From NCBI RefSeq assembly GCF_015159745.1, contig NZ_JADDOJ010000025.1, forward strand, positions 1 through 47,664: DNA of 47,664 bases. Reading direction: 5' to 3'. Below are positions 1-7,806 of this stretch, piece after piece. The DNA is from Ramlibacter aquaticus. GTDB lineage: Bacteria > Pseudomonadota > Gammaproteobacteria > Burkholderiales > Burkholderiaceae_C. The position numbers and the translations under genes are program-made. The number at the start of each line of letters is the position of its first letter. The stretch's first letter is position 1. The notes under the pieces are model-generated. The model was not told the DNA's origin and did no database searches. It saw only the letters and a program-made list of their open reading frames with translations.

Positions 1-1
1 G

Positions 2-211
2 AGCTACAAGGAGCAGCGCGAGCTGGAGGCCCTGCCCGCACGCATCGAAGCCCTGGAGACCGAGCAGAAGACGCTGCAGGCGCGCCTGGCGGACGGCACG
101 CTCTACGCCAGCGACGGCGCGCTCGCGGCCCAGTTCGCCGCCCGCAACGCCGCCATCGAGGACGAACTGATGGCCGCCCTGGAGCGCTGGGAAGCGCTGG
201 GCGGCAGCTGA
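2..211 (+). CDS. ABC-F family ATPase (Uup-like), C-terminal fragment
   Basis: Only the last 69 codons are present; the gene runs in from the left edge. The visible peptide begins SYKEQRELEALPARIEALE and continues as a Glu/Gln/Leu-rich helical stretch with the Y-A-S-D segment typical of the C-terminal coiled-coil domain of Uup-type ABC-F proteins. That domain binds DNA or nucleic acid in Uup, and ABC-F ATPases act on ribosomes or on DNA-repair intermediates rather than in transport. The ATPase domains lie outside the window, so Uup versus another ABC-F member cannot be settled here. The TGA stop is at 209-211 and is followed by a 96-base spacer. Confidence 0.75.
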   Translation, partial: SYKEQRELEALPARIEALETEQKTLQARLADGTLYASDGALAAQFAARNAAIEDELMAALERWEALGGS

Positions 212-295
212 GCCGGCGGCGTCCGTCGCCGCCGTCCTTCAGCCAGGCGAGCCCGCGGCCGACCTGGGTCGGCCCCACGGCCGGGCCAGCGCCCG

Positions 296-301
296 TAGAG
301 T
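296..301 (+). promoter_or_regulatory. -10-like TAGAGT 6 bases before the PLD gene ATG
   Basis: TAGAGT is followed by exactly six bases and then ATG at 308. No Shine-Dalgarno sequence lies in between, so transcription would be expected to start at the A of the start codon (leaderless). The same hexamer with the same spacing precedes the aceE-like gene. No good -35 box is visible. Confidence 0.45.
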
Positions 302-307
302 CGTGGC

Positions 308-2005
308 ATGCCCCGGCTCGGCCTTTCGAACTGGTTCCTCGCCGCCTGCCTCGCGCTGCTCTGCGGCGCTTGTGCCAGCCTGCCGCCCCCGGCGCCGCAC
401 GCGGCCGAAACGGCCTGGGCCAGCCCCCAGGCGACCGCGCTGGGCCAATGGGTGGCGCGGCGCCGTGCGGCCGACCCCAGCCCGCGTGACAGCGGCTTCC
501 TGCTGCTGGGCGCCGAGCATGCGGCCTTCGCAGCGCGGCTGGCACTGGTGCAGCAGGCCCAGCGCACCCTGGACCTGCAGTACTACGCCATCCATGCCGA
601 CGCCACCACCGAGGTGCTGCTGGAGGCGCTGCGCGGCGCGGCCCGGCGCGGCGTGCGCGTGCGCATCCTGCTGGACGACTTCAACACCGTGGGCCGCGAC
701 GCCCAGGTGCTGCGCCTGGCCTTCGAGCCGAACGTGCAGCTGCGCCTGTTCAATCCGCTGCCGGGCTCGCGCGACTCGCTGGTCGGCCGGCTGCTGATGT
801 CGCTGCGCGACCTGCCGCTGGCCGGCAAGCGCATGCACAACAAGCTCTTCATCGCCGACAACGCGGCCGCGGTGGCCGGCGGGCGCAACCTGGGCGACGC
901 CTACTTCGGCGCCGACGGCAAGAGCAACTTCGTCGACCTGGACGTGCTCGCCGCGGGCGGGGTGGTGCGCGACCTGTCGGCCAGCTTCGACCGCTACTGG
1001 AACGACGAGCTGGCCTACCCGGTGCAGTCCCTGATCAGCCGCGCCGACCTGGAAACCTTGCGGCGCGAGGCCGCCTCAGCCGCCGCGCCCGCGGACAGGC
1101 CCCGGCCGGCGGGCGAGTCGCTGCCCCAGGCCGCAGCGCCGCAGGCGGCCCGCCCGGCCGCCTCCGCCGCCGTCCTGCAGGTGGCGGCCAGCGTGCTGCC
1201 CGGCATGACGCGCACCGCCGTGGTCTCGGCGCGCATGCCGCCGCTGGACCTGGACAGCGTGCCGCTCACCTGGGCCCCGGCCGCCGTGCTGGCCGACGCG
1301 CCCGGCAAGATCGGGCCCGACGATGACGAGGCGAACGCCGGCGACACCGTGGTCGACGGCCTGCTGCAGCTGATGGGCCAGGCCCGCCAGGACGTGCTGG
1401 TGGTCACGCCCTACTTCATCCCCGGCCGCTCCGTCATGCAGACCTTCGCCGACCTGCGGGCGCGCGGCGTGCGCGTGCGGGTGCTGACGAACTCGCTGGC
1501 CTCCAACGACGCGATCGCCGCCCACGCGGGCTATGCGCGCCACCGCGCGGCCCTGCTGGCGCTGGGCGTCGAGCTCTACGAGATGCGGGCCGCGCCCGGC
1601 GAGGCCGGGGTGAGCCTGGGCGGCTCGGCGCGCGGCGGGCTGGGCTCCGCCGGGGGCGGTTCCAAGAGCGGCGCGCCGCATGCCAGCCTGCACTCCAAGG
1701 CCCTGGTGGTGGACGGCCGCAGCGTGGTGATCGGCTCCATGAACCTGGACCTGCGTTCGCAGCGCAAGAACAGCGAGGTCGCCCTGCTGGTGCGCAGCGC
1801 GGTGCTGGCCCGCGGCGTGCAGTCGCGGGTCGAGGGCGTGCTCGCCAGCAACGCCTACCGCGTGCTGGCCACGCCCGGCGGCCTGCTGTGGAAGGCCCCG
1901 CCGGGCGCGGCCTTCGGCGACAGCCGCGAGGAACCGCTGGCCGGTGCGCGGCTGCGGGCGCTGGCGGCCCTGGTCGCCCCATTCGCCCCGGACGAGCTGC
2001 TGTAG
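308..2005 (+). CDS. phospholipase D family protein, envelope-targeted (cardiolipin synthase/YmdC-like)
   Basis: The 565-aa product has two HKD catalytic motifs: MHNKLFIAD followed by GGRN near residue 177, and LHSKALVVD followed by GSMNLD near residue 461. This pairing defines PLD-superfamily phosphatidyltransferases and phospholipases; the GGRN and GSMN spacing resembles the ClsC/YmdC group. The N-terminus has a short hydrophobic segment and a Cys at 22 in LLCGAC, which could be an imperfect lipobox, so the protein is probably exported and possibly lipidated. An Ala/Pro-rich stretch of roughly 80 residues (about 255-335) separates the two halves and a Gly/Ser-rich insert precedes the second HKD motif; both look like flexible linkers. 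Exact substrate is inference. ATG 308 is chosen because the signal sequence starts there. Confidence 0.85.
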   Translation: MPRLGLSNWFLAACLALLCGACASLPPPAPHAAETAWASPQATALGQWVARRRAADPSPRDSGFLLLGAEHAAFAARLALVQQAQRTLDLQYYAIHADATTEVLLEALRGAARRGVRVRILLDDFNTVGRDAQVLRLAFEPNVQLRLFNPLPGSRDSLVGRLLMSLRDLPLAGKRMHNKLFIADNAAAVAGGRNLGDAYFGADGKSNFVDLDVLAAGGVVRDLSASFDRYWNDELAYPVQSLISRADLETLRREAASAAAPADRPRPAGESLPQAAAPQAARPAASAAVLQVAASVLPGMTRTAVVSARMPPLDLDSVPLTWAPAAVLADAPGKIGPDDDEANAGDTVVDGLLQLMGQARQDVLVVTPYFIPGRSVMQTFADLRARGVRVRVLTNSLASNDAIAAHAGYARHRAALLALGVELYEMRAAPGEAGVSLGGSARGGLGSAGGGSKSGAPHASLHSKALVVDGRSVVIGSMNLDLRSQRKNSEVALLVRSAVLARGVQSRVEGVLASNAYRVLATPGGLLWKAPPGAAFGDSREEPLAGARLRALAALVAPFAPDELL

Positions 2006-2013
2006 GCGCCGCC

Positions 2014-3489
2014 TCAGGCCATGCTGCGCACGGTGCGGGCGTAGACCTTCCAGAACGCCGCGTCCTGGGTGGTGGCGAAGTTGATGCGCATCAGCGTCGA
2101 CGGCTTGCGCTCGGCGTGGAAGAGCGAGCCCGGCGCCAGCAGGTAGCCCTCGTCCAGCAGGCGCTGGGCCAGCGCGTCGGTGTCCACCCCGGTGTCCACC
2201 CAGCCGAACATGCCGGCCGGCTCGGCGGCGAAGCGGCAGCCGGCCTGCAGCGCCAGCTTGACGCTGCGGCTGCGCGCGGCGTCCAGGCGGGTGCGTATGC
2301 GCTCCGAATGCCGGCGCAGCTGGCCCTGCTCCATGCACAGCGCCAGCGCCTTCTCCAGCAGCGCCGGCGTGGTCAGGGTGGCCAGCAGCTTGGTGTCCAG
2401 CAGCTTCTCGATCAGCGAGGGGTGGGCCGCGAGGAAACCCACCCGCCAGTTGGGCGCCAGGATCTTGGCGAAGCCGCCCACGTGGATGGTGCGCTGCAGC
2501 CCGTCCAGCGCGCACAGCCGCGGCGCGTGCGTGGGCGCGATGTGGCTGTAGGTGTCGTCCTCGACGATGTGGAAGCCGTGGCGCGTCGCCAGCTGCAGCA
2601 CCCGGTGGGCGCTGCCCGGCGAGAGGCTGTAGCCGGTCGGGTTGTGGAACACGCTCACGCTCACGTACAGGCGCGGCTGGTGCGCCTCGCAGTAGCGCTC
2701 CATCACCTCCAGGTCGGGGCCGTCGGCGCGGCGCGGCACCGGCAGCAGGCGCATGCCCAGCGCGTTCAGGCGCGCGAACTCCACCGCCCAGCCCGGTTCC
2801 TCCACCATCACCGGGTCGCCCGGGCGCAGCAGGGCCCGGCTCACGATGTCCAGGGCGTGCGTGGCGCCCACGGTGGTGATGATGTGCTCGGGCGCGGCGT
2901 GCACGTTGAGCGCCGCCAGCTTGGCCGACAGGGCCCGCCGCAGGCCGCTGTCGCCCTTGGGCTCGCCGTACGCAAGCGAGAACTGCTCCAGCCCACGCCC
3001 CTGCACCACCTTGCGCACCGCGGCCGGCATGAAGCTGGATGCCAGCCACTCCGGCGGCAGCACGCCCATGCCGGGCTGCGGCTTGTCGTTGGCCTGGTGG
3101 AACATGCCGCGGATCAGGGCGGTCGCGTCGATGGGGGCCGGCCGCGGCGCGGCCGCACCGGTGGCCGTGCCCCAGGCCGGCAGCGCGGCCGCGCCACCCG
3201 CCGGCGGCGCGGCCGGACCCGCCCCGCCGGCCGGGGCGGGCGGGGCCGGGGGCTCCTGCCGGGTCTCGCGCACGTAGAAGCCGCGTTGCGGACGCGCCTC
3301 CACCAGACCCTGCGCCAGCAGCTGGTCGTAGGCGGCCACCACCGTGGACGGGCTGACCGCGTGCTGGGCCGCGCACTGGCGCACCGAGGGCAGCCGGGCC
3401 CCGGGCGCCAGCAGGCGGTCACGGATGCGTTGGGCGAAGCGGGCGGACAGCTGCTCGGTGAGCGACTGGGCGGCGGATTTCATCAGCAT
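2014..3489 (-). CDS. MocR-type regulator: GntR wHTH fused to an aminotransferase-like domain
   Basis: With the ATG at 3489 the product is 491 aa; another ATG lies two codons in, and 3516 would add nine unlikely residues. Residues ~10-80 form a GntR winged helix (RLPSVRQCAAQHAVSPSTVVAAYDQL), followed by an Ala/Pro/Gly linker and a fold-type I aminotransferase domain with the PLP lysine in GGFAKILAP (K342), HNPTG-type segment FHNPTGYS and the final Arg region. MocR proteins (PdxR, GabR, TauR relatives) sense PLP or an amino compound and usually control a divergent gene. Here that gene is the EamA exporter whose start is 99 bases away, and the spacer holds repeated TGTAYTGG boxes. Effector unknown. 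Confidence 0.9.
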   Translation of the reverse strand: MLMKSAAQSLTEQLSARFAQRIRDRLLAPGARLPSVRQCAAQHAVSPSTVVAAYDQLLAQGLVEARPQRGFYVRETRQEPPAPPAPAGGAGPAAPPAGGAAALPAWGTATGAAAPRPAPIDATALIRGMFHQANDKPQPGMGVLPPEWLASSFMPAAVRKVVQGRGLEQFSLAYGEPKGDSGLRRALSAKLAALNVHAAPEHIITTVGATHALDIVSRALLRPGDPVMVEEPGWAVEFARLNALGMRLLPVPRRADGPDLEVMERYCEAHQPRLYVSVSVFHNPTGYSLSPGSAHRVLQLATRHGFHIVEDDTYSHIAPTHAPRLCALDGLQRTIHVGGFAKILAPNWRVGFLAAHPSLIEKLLDTKLLATLTTPALLEKALALCMEQGQLRRHSERIRTRLDAARSRSVKLALQAGCRFAAEPAGMFGWVDTGVDTDALAQRLLDEGYLLAPGSLFHAERKPSTLMRINFATTQDAAFWKVYARTVRSMA

Positions 3490-3498
3490 GGCGGTCTC

Positions 3499-3582
3499 GT
3501 GTACTGGCGGTCCCACCCATACAGATGCTGCACTGCGCTGATCAACTGTATTGGTTGTGTACTGGCGGCAAGACTACATTGG
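3499..3582. promoter_or_regulatory. probable MocR operator array in the divergent promoter region
   Basis: GTGTACTGGCGG occurs twice as a perfect 12-base direct repeat (3499-3510 and 3557-3568). The core TGTACTGG is matched by TGTATTGG at 3547-3554, exactly 11 bases (one helical turn) before the copy at 3558, and by TACATTGG at 3575-3582. CCCATACAG (3516-3524) is a near inverted copy of CTGTATTGG (3546-3554). Direct repeats spaced by helical turns are the usual target of dimeric MocR regulators. That the neighbouring MocR binds here is inference from position and repeat architecture. Confidence 0.65.
3575..3580 (+). promoter_or_regulatory. -10-like TACATT before the EamA gene
   Basis: TACATT ends seven bases before the ATG at 3588; a possible -35 TTGGTT (3551-3556) lies 18 bases upstream and overlaps the operator boxes. 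No Shine-Dalgarno sequence is present. A MocR bound at 3547-3568 would sit directly in the spacer and could either block or realign RNA polymerase. Confidence 0.5.
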
Positions 3583-3587
3583 ACGCC

Positions 3588-4523
3588 ATGGACGCGCAAG
3601 CCCGACCCACCATCGCCCCCGCACCGCAGCGCCAGGCACGGGGCACGGCCGGCCTGGGGCTGGGCCTGCTGGCCATCGTGGTGTTCGCGCTGACGCTGCC
3701 CATGACCCGGCTCGCGGTGGGCACGCCGCAGGCGCCGCAGATGTCTGGCGCCTTCATCGCCCTGGGCCGCGCCGCGGTCGCGGCCGTGCTCTCGGCCGTG
3801 TTCCTGCTGGCCACGCGCGCACGTCGTCCCCAGGGCGGCGAATGGTGGGGGCTGGCCGTCACCGCGGCCGGCGTGGTGTTCGGCTTTCCGCTGCTCACGT
3901 CGATCGCCCTGCGGCACGTGGAGGCGGTGCACGCCAGCGTGATCGTGGGCGTGCTGCCCCTGGCGACCGCGGCCGTGGGGGCCTTCCTGCATGGCCAGCG
4001 GCCCTCGGCCGGCTTCTGGCTGTGCGCCGCCGCCGGCAGTGCGCTGGTGGTGGTCTATGCGCTGTGGCACGGCGACGGCGACTTCGCGCTCGCGCCGGCC
4101 GACGTGCTCCTGCTGGGCGCCATGGCCTGCGCCGCCATCGGCTACGGCTGGGGCGCGCGCCTGTCGCAGCAGATGCGCGCCGAGCACGTGATCTGCTGGG
4201 CGCTGGTGCTCTCCTTCCCCCTGACCCTGCCGCTGGCGCTGCTGACCCGGCCGCAGGCCGCCCTGCCCGCCTCGGCCTGGTGGGGCTTCGGCTACGTCGC
4301 CGTGTTTTCCATGTGGCTGGGCTTCTTCGCCTGGTACCGCGCGCTGGCCCTGGGCGGCACCGTGCGCGTGAGCCAGGTGCAGCTGCTGCAGCCCTTCCTG
4401 TCCATGCTGTTCGCCGTCCCCCTGCTGGGCGAACACCTGGACGCCGCCACGGTCGCCTTCGGCGCGGCCGTGATCGCCACCGTCGCCATCGGCAAGCGGA
4501 TGCCGGTGCGCACGCACGCCTGA
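3588..4523 (+). CDS. EamA/DMT-family transporter (RhaT/YdcZ-type exporter)
   Basis: The 311-aa protein has ten predicted hydrophobic helices in two EamA halves, with the family's Pro-rich first helix (FALTLPMTRLAVG) and the conserved C-terminal stretch around VQLLQPFLSMLFAVPLLGE. Members of this family in the inner membrane mostly export amino acids or related metabolites. The start is placed at ATG 3588 (MDAQARPT); an in-frame start at 3525 would run through the operator repeats. The aminotransferase gene follows after seven bases, so the two are probably co-transcribed. Divergence from the MocR gene suggests control by it, and the exported compound is likely the MocR ligand or its product; both are inference. 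Confidence 0.88.
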   Translation: MDAQARPTIAPAPQRQARGTAGLGLGLLAIVVFALTLPMTRLAVGTPQAPQMSGAFIALGRAAVAAVLSAVFLLATRARRPQGGEWWGLAVTAAGVVFGFPLLTSIALRHVEAVHASVIVGVLPLATAAVGAFLHGQRPSAGFWLCAAAGSALVVVYALWHGDGDFALAPADVLLLGAMACAAIGYGWGARLSQQMRAEHVICWALVLSFPLTLPLALLTRPQAALPASAWWGFGYVAVFSMWLGFFAWYRALALGGTVRVSQVQLLQPFLSMLFAVPLLGEHLDAATVAFGAAVIATVAIGKRMPVRTHA

Positions 4524-4530
4524 GAAAGCC

Positions 4531-5727
4531 ATGAAACCGAACGACCTGCCCGGCACCCGCTGGACCCTGGCGCAACGCGCCGCGCGCATGAACCCCTCGG
4601 TGATCCGCGAGATCCTGAAGGTCACCGAGCAGCCCGGCATCATCAGTTTCGCCGGCGGCCTGCCCTCGGCCCGCACCTTCCCGGTGGACGCCTTCGCCGA
4701 GGCCTGCGCCCGGGTGCTGGCCGACGACGGCCCGGCGGCGCTGCAGTACGCGGCCAGCGAAGGCTGGGGACCGCTGCGCGAGCAGGTGGCGGCCATGCTG
4801 CCCTGGCCCGTCCAGCCCTCGCAGGTGCTGATCACCACCGGCTCGCAGCAGGCCCTGGACCTGGTCGGCAAGGTGATGATCGACGCGGGGTCCCGCGTGC
4901 TGGTGGAAACGCCCACCTACCTGGGCGCGCTGCAGGCCTTCGCCCCCATGGAGCCCGTGGTCGAGGGCGTGGCCGGCGACGCCAGCGGCCCCGACATGGA
5001 CGACCTGCGCGCCCGGGCCCCGGGCGCCCGCTTCTTCTACGTGCTGCCCAACTTCCAGAACCCGAGCGGCCGCACCCTGGGCGAGGCGCAGCGCGAGGCC
5101 CTGGTCGAGACGGCCGCCGCGACCGGCCTGCCCCTGCTCGAGGACAACCCCTACGGCGAACTCTGGTTCGACCAGCCGCCGCCGGCGCCCCTGGCGGCGC
5201 GCCTGCCCGGCGGCTGCCTCTACCTGGGTTCCTTCTCCAAGGTGCTGGCGCCCGGGCTGCGGCTGGGCTGGGTGGTCGCGCCGCCGGCCCTCTTTCCCAA
5301 GCTGCTGCAGGCCAAGCAGGCGGCCGACCTGCACACCCCCGGCTTCAACCAGCGGCTGGTGAGCGAGGTGATGAAGAACGGCTTCCTGGACCGCCACGTG
5401 CCCGGCATCCGCGCGCTCTACCGCCGCCAGCGCGACGCCATGCTGGCGGCGCTGGAGCGCGAGATGCAGGGCCTGGGCGTGCACTGGAACCGGCCCGAGG
5501 GCGGCATGTTCCTGTGGGCCCGGCTGCCCGCCGGCATGGACGCGGCGCAGCTGCTGCCCCGGGCCGTGGCCCGCGGCGTGGCCTTCGTGCCCGGCGCCGC
5601 GTTCTACGCCGGCGAGGCCGACGCGCGCACGCTGCGCCTGTCCTTCGTCACCGCGAGCGCGGACGAGATCGACCGTGGCATCGCCGCCCTGGCCGCCGCG
5701 ATCCGCGAACACGCGCCCAGCGCCTGA
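4531..5727 (+). CDS. PLP-dependent aminotransferase, LysN/2-aminoadipate aminotransferase type
   Basis: The 398-aa protein is a fold-type I (subgroup I-gamma) aminotransferase without the HTH domain of its MocR neighbour. It contains ITTGSQQALDLVG, NFQNPSGRT, EDNPYGELWF and the PLP lysine K237 in GSFSKVLAPGLRLGW. This is the pattern of 2-aminoadipate/kynurenine/multi-substrate aminotransferases such as LysN, length about normal. The start at 4531 lies seven bases after the transporter stop, so translation is probably coupled. With the adjacent PhzF protein it forms a small amino-compound module; the real amino donor cannot be read from sequence. Confidence 0.88.
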   Translation: MKPNDLPGTRWTLAQRAARMNPSVIREILKVTEQPGIISFAGGLPSARTFPVDAFAEACARVLADDGPAALQYAASEGWGPLREQVAAMLPWPVQPSQVLITTGSQQALDLVGKVMIDAGSRVLVETPTYLGALQAFAPMEPVVEGVAGDASGPDMDDLRARAPGARFFYVLPNFQNPSGRTLGEAQREALVETAAATGLPLLEDNPYGELWFDQPPPAPLAARLPGGCLYLGSFSKVLAPGLRLGWVVAPPALFPKLLQAKQAADLHTPGFNQRLVSEVMKNGFLDRHVPGIRALYRRQRDAMLAALEREMQGLGVHWNRPEGGMFLWARLPAGMDAAQLLPRAVARGVAFVPGAAFYAGEADARTLRLSFVTASADEIDRGIAALAAAIREHAPSA

Positions 5728-5733
5728 GCCGGG

Positions 5734-5739
5734 CACACT
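5734..5739 (+). promoter_or_regulatory. -10-like CACACT before the phzF-like gene
   Basis: CACACT is followed by six bases and the ATG at 5746, with no Shine-Dalgarno sequence. It lies just after the aminotransferase stop codon, so the phzF-like gene may have its own leaderless transcript in addition to read-through. Confidence 0.35.
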
Positions 5740-5745
5740 CCGCCC

Positions 5746-6621
5746 ATGACGACATCCGCCCCCGCCCCCCTGCGCCTGCGCGACTTCCGCCAGGTGGACG
5801 TGTTCACCGCCGTGCCCCTGCGCGGCAACCCGCTGGCCGTGGTGATGGACGGCACGGGCCTGGACGACGCCACCCTGCAGCGCTTCGCCCAGTGGACGAA
5901 CCTGTCGGAGACCACCTTCCTGCTGCCGCCCACGGCACCCGGGGCCGACTACCGCGTGCGCATCTTCACCCCCGGCGGAGAGCTGCCCTTCGCCGGCCAT
6001 CCCACGCTGGGCAGCTGCCACGCCTGGCTGGAGGCGGGCGGGCGGCCGCGCGAGCCCGGCCGCATCGTGCAGGAGTGCGCGGTGGGCCTCGTCGCCCTGG
6101 TGCGCCGGGACGACGGGGCGCTGGCCTTCGAGGCGCCCCCCGTGAAGCGCAGCACCCCCGACGCCGCGCTGCTGGCCCAGGTGCGCGAGGCGCTGGGCCT
6201 GCAGCCGCAGGAACTGCTGGCGGCCCAGTCGCTGGACAACGGGCCGGTGTGGCTGGGGCTGCTGCTGGACACGCCCGCCACCGTGCTGCGCCTGGCCCCC
6301 GACCACGCCCGCCTGAAGGCCCTGGGCACCAAGGTCGGCGTGGCCGCGCGCCACGCTGCGCCCGGCCCCGACGGCCTGGACCTGGAAGTGCGCGCCTTCG
6401 CCGCGCCCATCGGCATCCCGGAAGACCCGGTCACCGGCAGCCTGAACGCGTCGCTGGCGCAGTGGCTGGTGGACGACGGGCACCTGCCCGCCGCCTACCG
6501 CGCGGGCCAGGGCCGCTGCCTGGGCCGCGACGGCCGGGTGCAGCTCACCCGCGACGCGGCCGGCCACACCTGGGTGGGCGGCCACAGCGTCACCTGCATC
6601 ACGGGCCAGGTGCGCCTGTAG
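5746..6621 (+). CDS. PhzF family isomerase/epimerase-like protein
   Basis: The 291-aa protein has the full PhzF signature: VDVFTAVPLRGNPLAVV at the N-terminus, the catalytic glutamate E55 in NLSETTFLL, FTPGGELPFAGHPTLG, and EDPVTGSLNASLAQWL near the C-terminus. The fold is two diaminopimelate-epimerase-like halves. PhzF itself isomerises trans-2,3-dihydro-3-hydroxyanthranilate, but most family members outside phenazine clusters have unknown substrates, and there are no other phz genes here. Position behind an aminotransferase and exporter suggests action on an amino or keto acid, which is inference. The start ATG at 5746 is fixed by the conserved N-terminus. Confidence 0.9.
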   Translation: MTTSAPAPLRLRDFRQVDVFTAVPLRGNPLAVVMDGTGLDDATLQRFAQWTNLSETTFLLPPTAPGADYRVRIFTPGGELPFAGHPTLGSCHAWLEAGGRPREPGRIVQECAVGLVALVRRDDGALAFEAPPVKRSTPDAALLAQVREALGLQPQELLAAQSLDNGPVWLGLLLDTPATVLRLAPDHARLKALGTKVGVAARHAAPGPDGLDLEVRAFAAPIGIPEDPVTGSLNASLAQWLVDDGHLPAAYRAGQGRCLGRDGRVQLTRDAAGHTWVGGHSVTCITGQVRL

Positions 6622-6699
6622 GCGGCCGGGGGGCCGCGCATCGGCTCGCATCGCCCGTGGCGGTCGCCCGGGCGACTGGCGGCCTCGCACCCCGCCCAC

Positions 6700-6705
6700 G
6701 ACAAT
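6700..6705 (+). promoter_or_regulatory. -10-like GACAAT before the histidine phosphatase gene
   Basis: GACAAT ends seven bases before ATG 6713 and no Shine-Dalgarno sequence is present. The same hexamer precedes the alaX-like gene and hemE. Confidence 0.45.
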
Positions 6706-6712
6706 CCCGGCC

Positions 6713-7384
6713 ATGGGAACGCTTTACATGGTGCGCCACGGCCAGGCTTCGCTGGGCGCCGACGACTACGACCAGCTCAGTGAGCTCGGCTTCCGGCAGA
6801 GCGTGCGGCTGGGGCAGTTCTTCGCCGCCAAGGGGCTGCGCTTCGACGCGCTGGTCGCCGGCACGCTGCGGCGCCACCAGCAGACCCTGGCGGGCATCCT
6901 GGAAGGCATGGGCCAGGCCGGCGAGCACCTGCCCTGGGCCGGCCTGAACGAATACGACAGCGAAGCGGTGATCGCCACGGTGCACCCGCTGCCCCTGGCC
7001 AGGCCCGACAACCCCGAGGCCTACCGCGCGCACTTCCGCATGCTGCGCGACGGGCTCGCGCAGTGGATGGCGGGCACGGTGAGCCCGCGCGGCATGCCCA
7101 GCTATCCCGACTTCGTGGCCGGCGTCACCGGCGCCCTGGCGCACGTCCGCGCCCACCACACCGGCCAGAACGTGCTCATGGTGTCCAGCGGCGGCCCCAT
7201 CTCCACCGCCGTCGGCCATGTGCTGGGGACCACGCCCGAAACCACCATCGAGCTCAACCTGCGCATGCGCAACAGCTCCATCACCGAGTTCGCGATCACG
7301 CCCAGGCGCCTGTCGCTGCTCAGCTTCAATGCGGTGCCGCACCTGGAGACGCCGGAGCACGCCGGCTGGATGACCCACGCCTGA
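6713..7384 (+). CDS. histidine phosphatase family protein (phosphoglycerate-mutase-like)
   Basis: The 223-aa protein opens with the branch signature MGTLYMVRHGQAS, in which R8 and H9 are the catalytic RHG motif and H9 would be the phosphorylated residue. The second arginine/acid region is in AGTLRRHQQTL and the second catalytic histidine is probably in MVSSGGPIST, where many relatives have SHGG; here the position reads S-S-G-G, so the usual second histidine appears to be substituted. It could be a small-molecule phosphatase or a SixA/GpmB-like enzyme. It may be the distal gene of the 3588-6621 group, but the 91-base gap contains a promoter-like element of its own. Confidence 0.8.
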   Translation: MGTLYMVRHGQASLGADDYDQLSELGFRQSVRLGQFFAAKGLRFDALVAGTLRRHQQTLAGILEGMGQAGEHLPWAGLNEYDSEAVIATVHPLPLARPDNPEAYRAHFRMLRDGLAQWMAGTVSPRGMPSYPDFVAGVTGALAHVRAHHTGQNVLMVSSGGPISTAVGHVLGTTPETTIELNLRMRNSSITEFAITPRRLSLLSFNAVPHLETPEHAGWMTHA

Positions 7385-7404
7385 GCCGCCGCGCCACGCG
7401 CGGC

Positions 7405-7410
7405 TACACT
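7405..7410 (+). promoter_or_regulatory. -10-like TACACT before the thioredoxin-like gene
   Basis: TACACT is followed by exactly six bases (CCGCCC) and ATG 7417, with no Shine-Dalgarno sequence. The sequence from ACACT to ATG is identical to that in front of the phzF-like gene (5735-5748). Confidence 0.5.
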
Positions 7411-7416
7411 CCGCCC

Positions 7417-7794
7417 ATGGATTCGGGGACCTCGACGCCGCAGCCCGGCTGGGTGATCTGCCTGTGCGCGGAATGGTGCGGCACCTGCCGCGAGTGGCGT
7501 GCCGCCTTCGAGGCCGCGCAGGCCGCGCACCCCGAACTGCGCTTCGCCTGGGTCGACATCGAGGACGAATCGGACGCCATGGGCGAGGTGGACGTGGAGA
7601 CCTTCCCCACCCTGCTGGTCGCCCGTGGCACCCGGCCGCTCTTCCTGGGGCCGGTGCTGCCCTCCGCCCCCGGCTTCGAGCGCCTGCTCGCCAGCCTGCT
7701 GCACGGCGGGGATGAGCAGCCCTCGGCCACCGTGCCCGCCGAAGCCGGCCCGTTGCTGGCGCGCCTCACCGGTCGTGTGCTAGCGAAACCATAG
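7417..7794 (+). CDS. thioredoxin-like protein, CGTC active site
   Basis: The 125-aa product is a single thioredoxin-fold domain with the redox motif in CAEWCGTCREW (C21 and C24), the V-D-I-E-D acidic strand, and the cis-proline region in VETFPTLLV. There is no signal peptide, so it should act in the cytosol as a disulfide reductase or thiol carrier. The CGTC pair differs from the CGPC of classical thioredoxin and it lacks a typical C-terminal helix ending, so it is better called thioredoxin-like. The start at 7417 gives a full domain; the frame is open further upstream but that would overlap the phosphatase gene. Confidence 0.85.
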   Translation: MDSGTSTPQPGWVICLCAEWCGTCREWRAAFEAAQAAHPELRFAWVDIEDESDAMGEVDVETFPTLLVARGTRPLFLGPVLPSAPGFERLLASLLHGGDEQPSATVPAEAGPLLARLTGRVLAKP

Positions 7795-7806
7795 CTACGA
7801 ACCGTA

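Noticed and set aside
1076..3376. Very long minus-strand open frame opposite the PLD gene and in the other frame of the MocR gene
   Set aside because: Its translation is Arg/Gly/Ala/His-rich low complexity, as expected for shadow frames in high-GC DNA. The PLD and MocR frames have clear family motifs.
3483..4916. Minus-strand open frame spanning the MocR-EamA promoter
   Set aside because: It runs antisense through the exporter gene and operator repeats with biased composition and no family match.
3895..6714. Long minus-strand open frame across the EamA, aminotransferase and PhzF genes
   Set aside because: Composition is Gly/Arg/Gln/His-biased without motifs, and it covers three genes with certain homology.
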